Part shown: piece by piece, positions 52,977 through 63,473 of the stretch
Layout of the letters: every line of letters starts with the position of its first letter
How positions within the stretch are numbered: position 1 is the first letter of the stretch
Assembly (NCBI GenBank): GCA_021186555.1
Contig: JAJKFL010000042.1
Location: 48,765,980 to 48,829,979 of the forward strand
Direction: 5' to 3'
Length of the DNA stretch: 64,000 bases
DNA from: Reticulitermes speratus
Lineage: Eukaryota; Arthropoda; Insecta; Blattodea; Rhinotermitidae
Made by a program: the position numbers and the translations under genes
Notes under the pieces: generated by a model
The model's database searches: none
Seen by the model: only the letters and a program-made list of their open reading frames with translations
Told to the model about the DNA's origin: nothing

Positions 52977-53677
52977 CGACAGCAATATTCGCAGGTGTCT
53001 GTTGTGTGGAGAGAAAAGTGATTAAATATGCATAAATACAAAAAAGGCGAAAGAAATTATTTCGTAATTGGTACATAACAGGTACATGTAAGTCTGTAAC
53101 AACTACTTCAGATATTTATTCCAAAAAACTGACTGTGATATTGCAACACGCAGTGGCCGTTACTGCATAATGCTCTAATACATTCTGTCACGTTTATATT
53201 TCTCATAACCTATCAATAGTTTCGGTGTTTCTCACAGATGGCAGCACCTACAACCTTTTAAAGTCTCATCGATATCTTTTTGTTGCTGCGCAGAAAGAGA
53301 AAGGTGAGTTTTTCCGAAGCTGCAGGGTAAATCCGGTTGGCCTTCGTATCTGTAATTCAAAATTCAGGGCGGAGATATTGTCTTAGGGCGCCAAAACAGG
53401 TCAGGCAGCCTGCAGTGTAATGTGTGATCGCTATTCGATATAAATATACAGGAAAAGGAGGACCGTGTTATCCAGGCTTGATCTTTCATGAAGGGCGAAC
53501 CTGGTCTGAATAATATGAGGAAAGATTAGTTTCTACCTCACAGAAAACACACAAATAAAAATTTCTTAAGTTAATTCGGCTCACAGACGTTCAAGGAACT
53601 TATCTTTGTTTGTTCTATAGATCAGTTGAAAGTCTGAACGCAGTATCAAGTTATGTAACTTTTAACTGAGTGATATA
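52977..53677. other. unassigned interval
   Basis: No repeat or gene recognised. Confidence 0.35.
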
Positions 53678-53754
53678 CAGGGTATACACAAAAGAATGGT
53701 GCGGTTTACCTTTATTAACCATTGAATCCGCACCATTCTTTTGTGTATACCCTG
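53678..53754. mobile_element. 77-bp mariner-type MITE
   Basis: CAGGGTATACACAAAAGAAT is answered by ATTCTTTTGTGTATACCCTG; TA flanks both ends. The palindrome covers almost the whole element. Confidence 0.8.
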
Positions 53755-53758
53755 TATA

Positions 53759-53943
53759 CAGTCGAACTCGGTTATAACGTCATGAAAGGGACTGAATATT
53801 TTGTGTCGTTATAAACGAGTGTCGTTATAACCGAGGAATATAATGTTAGGTTTAACAGCGAGGAATTAATTGATACCACAGAATACCTGACGCTATAGGC
53901 GAGGTGTCGCATAAACCGATGTCGTTATAACCGGGTTCAACTG
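53759..53943. mobile_element. pogo/Tc1-type MITE, 185 bp
   Basis: CAGTCGAACTCGGTTATAAC at the left, inverse GTTATAACCGGGTTCAACTG at the right. Copies at 1-153 and 55198-55381. TA precedes it; the right flank is CCTA. Confidence 0.8.
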
Positions 53944-55065
53944 CCTACTGCCCATTAAGAACGGTTAACCCATTAGTCTCACACATCTGCGCCATACTCG
54001 TATGGTTATGTGTAGTACATCTCTTCCCAGTGTGTACTGCATCTTATGACAGGGACTGTACTGTACTGTTGAACATGTTTCTCGTCAAATAGGCCCATTA
54101 TGTACCGCCATTGTTCTTTGAGTTTGTTTGTGACTGACTGACGTTATGTGTCGGGTACATATGTTGGACGTAACCTCAAACTTGGACTGTGGCACTGTGT
54201 AGTGTTGAAGATGGATTCCGACGTTTCGGAGGGACATGCTTCCATCTTCAGGGTTGAGAGATTAGGATGAAGTTTGACACTGCTTTTACTAGGGCGTTCC
54301 TGAAGTTAGGTTATGTAGGCGGGTTTAGAAGAATCAGAACCACGGGGTGGGGGGTGTGGCATTCAGGACTTGTGTCTGTCCACGTAATTAAAACCGTGTC
54401 TACAGTCATTTAGACCTGTAGTTGGAGGCGGAAAATTCCATCGAAACAAAGGTTAAGGTGTCCACGGCGCAAAAAACCCCGAAACAGGGTCAACATTAAT
54501 TATTTTCGTTTGTTTCTGGCGGAAATAAAAGCAGAAAACGGAAAGTTCGAACGATCCATGTGTGTTTCTGTTAACAGTCGCGCCCAGATGCAAACGTCAG
54601 AGCAATGAGGTGGGGCCTGATGTTCCGTGTTCAATCAAACCTTCTGCACTTTGTGTTCTGCAGTGTGGCTGGCAGAGTTCGCGGAATCACTTTCCCCGAG
54701 GTAAGCAGGCAGCCAGGCGGTACGCGTCCCTGCGCCTTCTAGGAAGTGAAATCAACAGAAGCGGCAGCAAATGACAATACAGCGGTAATTACAGGAAACA
54801 TCGGCGTTGCTGCAGGCTTCAGGCCCATTGCAGGGGCTTCCAGCGATGCAGAACTACGCGAAACTTTGAGGCGAGTTTTGTAGTCCAGTAGCAGAATCGC
54901 ATAGTTCTCGCAGCAGAAGCTAGAGATGGGGAAAAGGCGTCTTTGCTTAGATCCAGCTTATTCATTGAGGGCCCCCCGAAGTTACCCCCTTCTCTTTGTC
55001 CCTAAATGTTAATCACATGACTTTATGTGTCAAGCTGCGCTCGGGTGTTCCTTGTCACAGTCTTG
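53944..55065. other. unassigned interval with one hammerhead-like core
   Basis: 54,220-54,251 carries the motif on the minus strand (CTGAAGA, three-pair stem, GAAACGTC). The plus-strand frame 54562-54774 (70 codons) has no recognisable domain. Otherwise nothing recognised. Confidence 0.4.
54220..54251 (-). ncRNA. hammerhead-like core
   Basis: CTGAAGA (54251-54245 region), extra T, GGA/TCC stem, GAAACGTCGG. Both boxes and a GTC triplet are intact; helix II is weak. Confidence 0.3.
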
Positions 55066-55071
55066 TGACCC

Positions 55072-55106
55072 TTGAAGATGGTACCGACACGTTGTACCGA
55101 AACGTC
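55072..55106 (+). ncRNA. hammerhead-like core, GGTAC/GTACC stem
   Basis: Same family as 34298-34332, but both sides of the stem have changed (GGGAC to GGTAC; GTCCC to GTACC), so pairing is kept. GAAACGTC follows. First box TTGAAGA. Confidence 0.35.
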
Positions 55107-55197
55107 GGTAAACAATTACCACACGACGCCGCTTAATACCCCAGAAGAGCGCAGATGTGTTATTACTATTATTAAGTTACGTAATTTTACATATATA

Positions 55198-55381
55198 AGT
55201 GGAACCCGGTTATAACGACATCGGTTTATGCGACACCTCGACTATAACGTCAGACATTCTGTGGTACCAATTAATTCCTCACTGTTAACCATAACATTAT
55301 GCAACTCGGTTATAACAACACTCGTTTATAACGACAGAAAATATTCAGTCCCTTTCATGACGTTATAACCGAGTTTGACTG
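55198..55381. mobile_element. pogo/Tc1-type MITE, 184 bp, inverted copy
   Basis: The ends GTGGAACCCGGTTATAACGA and GTTATAACCGAGTTTGACTG match the family; TA flanks both sides (55196-55197 and 55382-55383). Confidence 0.85.
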
Positions 55382-55385
55382 TATA

Positions 55386-55615
55386 TGGAGCCGGTTTAGT
55401 GTAGTTGGTATAGCGACTAGGCTGGAGGCTGGACGGTCCGGGGTTTCATACCCGGAAGAGGAAAAATATTTTTCTGTTATCCAGAATCATCCGGAATGGC
55501 TCTGGGGCACACGCAGCCACCCATTCAATTGGTATTTTCCAGGGGTAAGGTGGCCAGGGCGTGAAGTTGACCACGCGCCTATGTGTGGTGCCGAGGTTAA
55601 GAATGGCGTGAGCAG
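55386..55615 (+). mobile_element. SINE-B variant
   Basis: The head GTGTAGTTGGTATAGCGACT, B-box region GGGGTTTCATACCC, and body with GGTGGCCAGGGCGTGAAGTT. The tail is degraded. Confidence 0.65.
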
Positions 55616-55693
55616 GAATCACTTCTAAATATTAATTAATACACCAACCAATAAATACATTTACTGAAATATAATTAATGACAATTATTAAAC

Positions 55694-55729
55694 TGCTACA
55701 TGTTTCGGCACCGGTGTGCGATCCTCAGG
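55694..55729 (-). ncRNA. hammerhead-like core
   Basis: CTGAGGA (fits CTGANGA), GCAC/GTGC stem, GAAACATGTAG. Related to the 29,544 core, including flanks ATACATTTACTGAAATATAA. Confidence 0.35.
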
Positions 55730-56283
55730 GACTATTAAAACAAAGGAATATAAGCCAAACACGTTAATCTAGGTATTACACTGCCCGGATTGGAATGTTT
55801 GCTATCTTTTATTTGATAGCGTCGTTAAACAACACGCCTAAAGTGAGCAAAATCAGTTGTTAATTAATTTGAACTGCAGTGGTTAAAAGTGTTAAGTAAA
55901 TACTGGATCTTGTGCGTGGGCACAGCGGAACAGAGAGATGAGTGATTGGGGGTGATGTCCGGAGACGAGGCACGGAGCAGTTCGTTCCGTTCACTGATTG
56001 GTTCATTCGGATTCATTCATCCCGGAAGGGCACATCTCTACTGTGTTGACAGTGTCCACCTGAAAGCGAAACACGCTCATAGCTGCATAGTTGCATTATC
56101 GGGTTCAACTGAGTAACTCTTATTATTTTAACCTGAAGATGGGGGCTGAGTTTGTCGCCGAAACGTATTGTTTTTATTATTTATATATTTTGCGTTTATT
56201 TATTAGAAAACACCAGACGATGGACAAAGTCCATTAAGGCAGTGATATTTATATACACTGCAGAAGTCACATAAAAATATCCA
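55730..56283. other. unassigned interval with one hammerhead-like core
   Basis: 56,133-56,168: CTGAAGA, GC-rich hairpin, GAAACGTA. The rest is unassigned. Confidence 0.4.
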
Positions 56284-57081
56284 GCTCGTACCGCGCAGTA
56301 AACACACTCCGTCTCAGTTATACAAACCAGTCAGTTAATGTTGTACAGTGAAATAATCGCTGTTTGTTCTGAGATCCACACAAAACACATAAATACAGTC
56401 CGTACCGCGCAGTAAACACACTCCGTCTCAGTTATACAAACCAGTCAGTTAATGTTGTACAGTGAAAGAATTCGCTGTTGTTCTGAGTCCACACAAACAC
56501 CCCATAAATCACAGTCCGTACCGCGCAGTAAACACATCCGTCTCAGTTATACAAACAGTAGTTTAATTTGTAAGTGAAATAATCGCTGTTTGTTCTGAGA
56601 TCACACTCAAAACACATAAAATACAGTCCGTACCGCGCAGTAAACACACTCCGTCTCAGTTATACAAACCAGTCAGTTAATGTTGTACAGTGAAATAATC
56701 GCTGTTTGTTCTGAGATCCACACAAAACACATAAATACAGTCCGTACCGCGCAGTAAACACACTCCGTCTCAGTTATACAAACCAGTCAGTTAATGCTGT
56801 ACAGTGAAATAATCGCTGTTTGTTCTGAGATCCACACAAAACACATAAATACAGTCCGTACCGCGCAGTAAACACACTCCGTCTCAGTTATACAAACCAG
56901 TCAGTTAATGCTGTACAGTGAAATAATCGCTGTTTGTTCTGAGATCCACACAAAACACATAAATACAGTCCGTACCGCGCAGTAAACACACTCCGTCTCA
57001 GTTATACAAACCAGTCAGTTAATGCTGTACAGTGAAATAATCGCTGTTTGTTCTGAGATCCACACAAAACACATAAATACA
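56284..57081. repeat. 114-bp tandem repeat, seven units
   Basis: Units contain CCGTACCGCGCAGTAAACAC, CCGTCTCAGTTATACAAACC and AATAATCGCTGTTTGTTCTG. The second and third units (56,461-56,630) carry many indels, the rest almost none. A partial unit recurs at 57,175-57,235. Confidence 0.95.
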
Positions 57082-57785
57082 CTGTGTGGGCAGAACGTAG
57101 AATTGTTGAATGTTAAACCTGGCGGTACATATAGTGACCACTGGGGTTTAAAGTGTTAATATACATTGTACATAAATACAGTCGGTACCGCGCAGTAAAC
57201 ACACTCCGTCTCTGTTATAAGAACCAATCAGCTAAGGCTGTAGGTAGAGCAGTTAATGTCACATTGCGTGCCCCAAAGTGAGGCCGTCGTCAGACTGCGC
57301 TGCCCACCGTTTTTCATCCTGCAATGCTGTCGTTATTCTGCCGTTTTGTGCCTTCAAATTCTGCGTCTCAAAATGGTAATACAACGTGTTTTATGTTCTC
57401 ATTTCAAAGGGCTACATTAGCACAGCTCAGTTACACAGAACAGCTTCAATCAATACCAGAAGTTGTTACATTTTGGAATTGTTCACTGTTTGCAACTTGT
57501 CCATCGTCCCGTGTTTAAAGCGGAAATTGAAACGCATAGTTTCTGGGACAGCATCGTTCCTCGTCTTCCGGCAAAAGAGCGTTGTGTGCTTCATGACGAG
57601 GGCCTGCCACAGTCAGGAGGCTATGCAAAGTACCAGAGTTGTCAGCCTGTGCACGAGGCTGTATCGCTTACATCATTATCAAATTCCAGGAATTGTAATG
57701 TGTTCACTGCACATGTATATAGCGCGTGGCCACTCAGGATCTGATGGCTTTGAACAGTAAGATTACGAGATTATGACGTTGGGCC
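57082..57785. other. unassigned interval with short open frames
   Basis: 57324-57518, 57386-57760 and 57463-57744 are overlapping plus-strand frames of 64-124 codons. None shows a domain I recognise and they compete with each other, so I do not call a gene. Confidence 0.4.
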
Positions 57786-59578
57786 AGCAACGTTGGTACC
57801 TGTCCACCAAGCTACATTCCGTAATGTTGGTACCTGTCCACTAAGCTACACTCTGTAATGTTGGTACCTGTCCACTAAGCTACATTCCGTAATGTTGGTA
57901 CCTGTCCACCAAGCTACTTCCGTAATGTTGGTACCTGTCCACTAAGCTACATTCCGTAATGTTGGTACCTGTCCACTAAGCTACACTCTAATGTTGGTAC
58001 CTGTCCACTAAGCTACATTCCGTAATGTTGGTACCTGTCCACCAAGCTACTTCCGTAATGTTGGTACCTATTCACCATGTTACACTACGTAATGTTGGTA
58101 CCTGTCCACCAAGCTACATTCCGTAATGTTGGTACCTGTCCACCAAGCTACACTCCGTAATGTTGGTACCTGTCCACCAAGCTACACTCCGTAATGTTGG
58201 TACCTGTCCACCAAGCTACATTCCGTAATGTTGGTACCTGTCCACCAAACTACATTCCGTAATGTTGGTACCTGTCCACAAAGCTACATTCCGTAATGTT
58301 GGTACCTGTCCGCCAAGCTACATTCCGTAATGTTGGTACCTGTCCACCAAGCTACACTCCGTAATGTTGGTACCTGTCCACCAAGCTACACTCCGTAATG
58401 TTGGTACCTGTCCACCAAGCTACATTCCGTAATGTTGGTACCTGTCCACCAAGCTACATTCCGTAATGTTGGTACCTGTCCACTAAGCTACACTCTGTAA
58501 TGTTGGTACCTGTCCACTAAGCTACATTCCGTAATGTTAGTACCTGTCCACCAAGCTACTTCCGTAATGTTGGTACCTGTCCACCATGTTACACTACGTA
58601 ATGTTGGTACCTGTCCACCAAGCTACATTCCGTAATGTTGGTGCCTGTCCACCAAGCTACACTCCGTAATGTTGGTACCTGTCCACCAACCTACACTCCG
58701 TAATGTTGGTACCTGTTCACCATGTTACACTCCGTAATGTTGGTACCTGTTCACCATGTTACACTCCGTAATGTTGGTACCTGTTCACCATGTTACACTC
58801 CGTAATGTTGGTACCTGTTCACCATGTTACACTCCGTAATGTTGGTACCTGTTCACCATGTTACACTACGTAATGTTGGTACCTGTCCACCATGTTACAC
58901 TCCGTAATGTTGGTACCTGTCCACCATGTTACACTCCGTAATGTTGGTACCTGTCCACCATGTTACACTCCGTAATGTTGGTACCTGTCCACCATGTTAC
59001 ACTCCGTAATGTTGGTACCTGTCCACCATGTTACACTCCGTAATGTTGGTACCTGTCCACCATGTTACACTCCGTAATGTTGGTACCTGTCCACCATGTT
59101 ACACTCCGTAATGTTGGTACCTGTCTACCATGTTACACTCCGTAATGTTGGTACCTGTCCACCATGTTACACTCCGTAATGTTGGTACCTGTCCACCATG
59201 TTACACTCCGTAATGTTGGTACCTGTCCACCATGTTACACTCCGTAATGTTGGTACCTGTCCACCATGTTACACTCCGTAATGTTGGTACCTGTCCACCA
59301 TGTTACACTCCGTAATGTTGGTACCTGTCCACCATGTTACACTCCGTAATGTTGGTACCTGTCCACCATGTTACACTCCGTAATGTTGGTACCTGTCCAC
59401 CATGTTACACTCCGTAATGTTGGTACCTGTCCACCATGTTACACTCCGTAATGTTGGTACCTGTCCACCATGTTACGCTCCGCAATGTTGGTACCTGTCC
59501 ACCATGTTACGCTCCGTAATGTTGGTACCTGTCCACCATGTTACGCTCCGTAATGTTGGTACCTGTCCACCATGTTAA
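57786..59578. repeat. 34-bp minisatellite, about 53 units
   Basis: Units read GTAATGTTGGTACCTGTCCA plus a 14-bp variable part: CCAAGCTACATTCC types dominate the first half, CCATGTTACACTCC types the second. Every unit has GGTACC. Confidence 0.97.
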
Positions 59579-59604
59579 CTCAGTCTTAACAACCTCAAAT
59601 TTGT

Positions 59605-59820
59605 GATTGAAGGCTTCCGCCACGGTCGTAATGTATAAAATCTTTTGGGTTTTTACCCGGCGACGTTTTTTGGTAAGAAACCAACGTTTCGGGACTGCTT
59701 GTCTGTCCCACCTTGTTTCTTACCTCCTCACATGCTTTCCTCGTTCACCTCGAGACCCTGAAGATGGGACACACAAGTAGTCCCGAAACGCCGGGCAAAA
59801 ACCCAAAATATTTTATACAA
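59605..59820. mobile_element. foldback element with hammerhead-like core
   Basis: TTTTGGGTTTTTACCCGGCG at the left pairs with the inverse near 59,795-59,812. The left arm has GAAACGTTGG in inverted form, the right the core below. The left flank GAAGGCTTCCGCCACGG is the shared end module. Confidence 0.75.
59758..59792 (+). ncRNA. hammerhead-like core
   Basis: CTGAAGA (59758-59764), T, perfect GGGAC/GTCCC stem (59766-59770 with 59780-59784), GAAACGCC. Here the triplet before the expected cut is GCC rather than GTC, which should impair cleavage. Confidence 0.3.
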
Positions 59821-59842
59821 CTACCTCAAATTTCCCTGCGCT

Positions 59843-60091
59843 ATGCATTGTGTGTGACGGCTGTATATACAGCATTGTGTGTGACGGCTGTATATACAGC
59901 ATTGTGTGTGACGGCAGTATATACAGCATTGTGTGTGACGGCTGTATATACAGCATTGTGTGTGACGGCTGTATATACAGCATTGTGTGTGACGGCAGTA
60001 TATACAGCATTGTGTGTGACGGCAGTATATACAGCATTGTGTGTGACGGCTGTATATACAGCATTGTGTGTGACGGCTGTATATACAGCAT
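59843..60091. repeat. 27-bp minisatellite, nine units
   Basis: ATTGTGTGTGACGGCTGTAT plus ATACAGC. Six units contain the 14-bp perfect palindrome GCTGTATATACAGC; in the other three it reads GCAGTATATACAGC. The 9-residue coding periodicity gives open frames on both strands that I do not regard as genes. Confidence 0.96.
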
Positions 60092-60134
60092 TTTTTTAAA
60101 TGCGTGTGCGCTTTCATGGGCACATAACTTACAA

Positions 60135-60182
60135 CCTCGCGCTATCTCAGTTGGTACAAAGACTAGCTTACGGGCTGGACAA
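60135..60182 (+). mobile_element. SINE-B head fragment
   Basis: GCGCTATCTCAGTTGGTACA followed by AGACTAGCTTACGGGCTGGAC corresponds to the first 45 bp of SINE-B. Confidence 0.5.
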
Positions 60183-60199
60183 GCGACGAATCTGGAGTC

Positions 60200-60300
60200 T
60201 TCATTTCAGGCTTCCGCCGCGATGTTGATGTAATCTGTGGTCTTTTGGGTAATTATACCACACGACGCAGTGTAATTACCCAAAAGACCACAGATTAAAT
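60200..60300. mobile_element. palindromic foldback element
   Basis: AATCTGTGGTCTTTTGGGTA is answered by TACCCAAAAGACCACAGATT; the flank TTCAGGCTTCCGCCGCGATG precedes it. Same group as 48279. Confidence 0.8.
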
Positions 60301-60927
60301 CTGGAGTATATTCCGGGCAGGCACACGAGATTCCTGTCCTCTCTGCAGCATCCAGACGGACTGCAGGTCCATCCAGTGGGTACGCGGTACTCATTGTTCG
60401 GGCAGAGCCGAGTGTAACAGGTACTTCCTATAGTTTGGACGTTGTGCGTCTTTTTGAGCTTTTATTAAGCAGCGCTTCGGAGCGTCGATTTGTTTCCGTG
60501 ACCAAGGGTAAGGAAGGGACGTGATGGCCGCCAGTTAAAGATTACTGTCAGTTACTGCAGCTGTACAGTGCGACAGTTCTAGCTAAGCATTCTACAGAGG
60601 CACCTTCCGTCGACCTGCTTACAACCTGTGACAGATACTTTGTCACTTCTTCACTCAATATGAACTCTATGTAGGCTAAACATTATCGGCAAAGGTAGAG
60701 ACTGCATTACCGACCGAAGCATAGGTACTTTTTGCTGCCGTCTTCCGGTTCTGTTCTTAACTACCACCAATGATGCACATTCCTGCGTAAGCTTAAGTGC
60801 ACTGTACCGCAGCAGTACAGACAGCTTCCGACTTAACGGAAGTTTCCGTTCCTGAAACTTTTACGCAAACCGAAATTTACGTAAGTTAGAATTGACCCCA
60901 GCCCCACTTAATTATATATCACGCCTC
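60301..60927. other. unassigned interval
   Basis: No gene or repeat recognised. Confidence 0.35.
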
Positions 60928-60940
60928 ATCGATTGTGTAT

Positions 60941-61202
60941 TTTTTATTTTCAATGGCTTGACAGCCCCTTGGGGGCCTAGACCGCCTCATTTTTCGAGGC
61001 TTCACGATCACACTCAGACACACCACACTCGGTATGACTCCTCTGGACGAGTGATCAGCTCGTCGCAGAGACCTCTACCTGACAACACACAACACTCACA
61101 ACAGACAGACATCCATGCCCTAGGCGGGATTCGAACCCGCAATCGCAGTAAGCGAACGGCCGTAGACCCACGCCTTAGACCGCACGACCACTGGGATCGG
61201 CG
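60941..61202 (-). mobile_element. SINE-A with perfect 13-bp target duplication
   Basis: ATCGATTGTGTAT at 60928-60940 and 61203-61215. Complete head, body and tail. Confidence 0.92.
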
Positions 61203-61397
61203 ATCGATTGTGTATAGGTTTTTAAAATGTCAGTGTACATTTTTAAAATTTTATTTATATCAGTTTTTTGTATGAAACACAAAGGTAGAATAATTTAATA
61301 ATTACAGTACTAATAATTAATAATTATATAATAGTATATATAGTATATATAATATATATATAATATATATAATAGTATATATAATATTAATACGATC

Positions 61398-61582
61398 GGC
61401 CTGCCCGCTGACTTATTGGTGTTGAAGGGCCGCGGTATTTTGACCGTGCAAAGGTAGCAAAGTCATTAGTTCTTTAATTGTGATCTGGTATGAATGACTT
61501 GACGAGGCATGGGCTGTCTTAATTTTAAATTGTTTATTGAATTTGGTCTTTGAGTTAAAATTCTTAGATGTTTTTATGTTTA
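61398..61582 (+). pseudogene. nuclear mitochondrial insert: 16S rRNA fragment
   Basis: CCTGCCCGCTGA, GGGCCGCGGTATTTTGACCG, TGCAAAGGTAGCA and TGAATGACTTGACGAGGCA are the conserved 3' half of mitochondrial large-subunit rRNA (peptidyl-transferase region), in rRNA sense. Only about 185 bp is present, with changes at usually invariant sites, for example AAGTCATTAG after the AGGTAGCA motif. It is flanked by AT-rich direct repeats. Confidence 0.88.
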
Positions 61583-62511
61583 TAATTAATAATTATATAA
61601 TATTATATATATAATATTAATTATAAATATTAGAATTAATAAGAACTTTTACGTAAGTTCACGTAACTAGCATATTGCGTAACCCGGCAGCTGCCTGTAT
61701 ATGACACCGTTGTACTGCGCGACGTCTGTGTAGAAAGAAAAATGAGAGCGTGTGAGGACTGTAGGGAACGAATTAAAAGATTTAAAGGCCGTCAGCCTTG
61801 GTTTTTCACTTGCGAAGTACGGAGAGATGTGTGACTTTGCTGAGCCGTGGTAACGCGGTACTTTACGTAAGGAAGTTGATGACTCGATTGCTTTGTCTGG
61901 AACAATGCGTGACGTCACAATTCAGTGTCTGTGTTACGTCACACTGGGAACTGACTTATGTGACGTAACAGCAGGAAGAAGAAGAAACAACAAGCAGCTG
62001 CGGCCAGAACTGAATGCCCACGTTTGTAGTCCTACAGCAGTACTTCAGTTATACGAGGAATATGTTACGTGAATGTAGATTTTTGTGCTTTAAATTTATC
62101 GAACATAACCTCAAAGTTTACATCGTCGCCATATTGTCACTGTCGACTCAAAAGCTATCCTAACGTTGCGTTAATTAGTTTATGTTCTGTCTCTGTACCA
62201 GATCTAACGTTCCTGGCTCCAGTCATTAGCTATCGCCATAAAACATTATTTTCCGTTCTACAAAATGACTCCAAAAAACAACATGGCGTATTTTCCACTC
62301 TGTATTACGACGCATCATTTCGATATCCCAAGTAAATGGCGCTAGTGTCTACTCCGTTTGATAAGTTCGCACGCCCGCCATGTTGTTACTGATTGTACGA
62401 AATTAAAAGACACATCCTTGGGATGTCCTCCAATGGCTTATGCGCGTCCTAAATTTCATGAAATCCCGTGAAGTATGAATTTCACATATCTACCGTGCAT
62501 TTTGGTAATAA
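61583..62511. other. unassigned interval
   Basis: The frame 62069-62335 (88 codons, plus) has no recognisable domain. TGACGTCA or TTACGTCA-like sites cluster at 61,908-61,970. The segment up to 62,472 probably belongs to an older repeat that resumes at 63,217. Confidence 0.4.
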
Positions 62512-62633
62512 TTCACAATTGTTTAAACAAACAACAAAAGCACTATATTATCAAGTATTGTTCAATATCCCCTACATATATTTAAAGACCGACAAATGTA
62601 AAATTTAATCACATTAATTGTGTGACACTGTTC

Positions 62634-62670
62634 TACATGTTTCGAACCCTTAATTTGGGTTCATCTTCAG
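62634..62670 (-). ncRNA. hammerhead-like core, strongest stem
   Basis: CTGAAGA (62670-62664), T, six-pair stem GAACCC/GGGTTC with loop AAATTAA, GAAA (62643-62640), CATGTA. All invariant core bases are present apart from the extra T. Confidence 0.4.
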
Positions 62671-63124
62671 GGACACATTATCTAAAATCGCACACTAGTT
62701 ACACCAACTGGCACAATTGTTTACATGAATTCTTTACAATTGTTCACATACTCTGTTTAAAACAAATAAAATTTAAAAATTGTGGTTGCTGGTTGTTTCA
62801 GTCTTACATTGGTTAAAAATTGTATAAAAGTTGAACACTCTATGTTGTTTTGATATCCTGAAACATACAATATCTGTTTATCGGAGTAAGTTGCCTGTTG
62901 GGTGGTGAGAACTGTACATTTACATTTACATTGCGTCCATTAGCTAATCAGATGATGTAATATATATATATATACATCACAATATAAAATCCAGTTAATA
63001 TCAAATTAACATGCCTTGCTTTCTTTGTGTTTAAACTTATTTGGTTATTACTGTTTACTGTGATGTATATATATTATATCATATGATTAAGTAATTGATG
63101 TAATATGAATGTAACCTTGACCCC

Positions 63125-63160
63125 CTGAAGATGGTTCAACTGGAGCCGAAACATATGTAG
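63125..63160 (+). ncRNA. hammerhead-like core
   Basis: CTGAAGA (63125-63131), T, five-pair stem GGTTC/GAGCC with one G-T pair, GAAACATATGTAG. ACATATGT could form a slightly longer helix III than in other copies. Confidence 0.35.
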
Positions 63161-63227
63161 GGGATATTGAACAATACTCGATAATATAGTGCATTTGTTG
63201 GTTTTTTGAAATTGTGAATCCCGTGAA

Positions 63228-63473
63228 CTAGTTCAAAAGTTGATACAGGGACATACAGACAGCAACGTAAATTTATAAGCCCAAATTTTTGTCTTTGTAG
63301 TAAAAAAGTAGGTTAAGAGCAAATGCAGGAACATTATTTTATCTGGCAACTCGCATCACCGCTTCACTCAGATTGTTTCGTGTGACGGCAGGCAGTGCAG
63401 CGTTCGGCGCTATTTCAACTCGCCCAGAGTCGGGGTCCACGAGTTTTAATTCGATGTGAAAGGTGTCGCTATA
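63228..63473. other. unassigned interval (resumed older repeat)
   Basis: The first 60 bp (CTAGTTCAAAAGTTGATACA, GGGACATACAGACAGCAACG) have the look of a non-LTR 3' untranslated region that was split by the preceding element. The remainder is unassigned. Confidence 0.4.

Larger units (their letters stand above)
62512..63216. mobile_element. long inverted-repeat element with two hammerhead-like cores
   Basis: The termini (TTCACAATT ... AGCACTATATTATCAAGTAT, and inverse ATACTCGATAATATAGTGC ... AATTGTGAA) are imperfect inverted repeats of about 70 bp. AATCCCGTGAA occurs at 62462-62472 and 63217-63227. Interior is AT-rich, with (AT)n at 62,960-62,972, and no transposase. Confidence 0.75.

Noticed and set aside
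62069..62335. Candidate small host gene (88 codons)
   Set aside because: No recognisable domain, no convincing start context, and the region appears to be an interrupted repeat.
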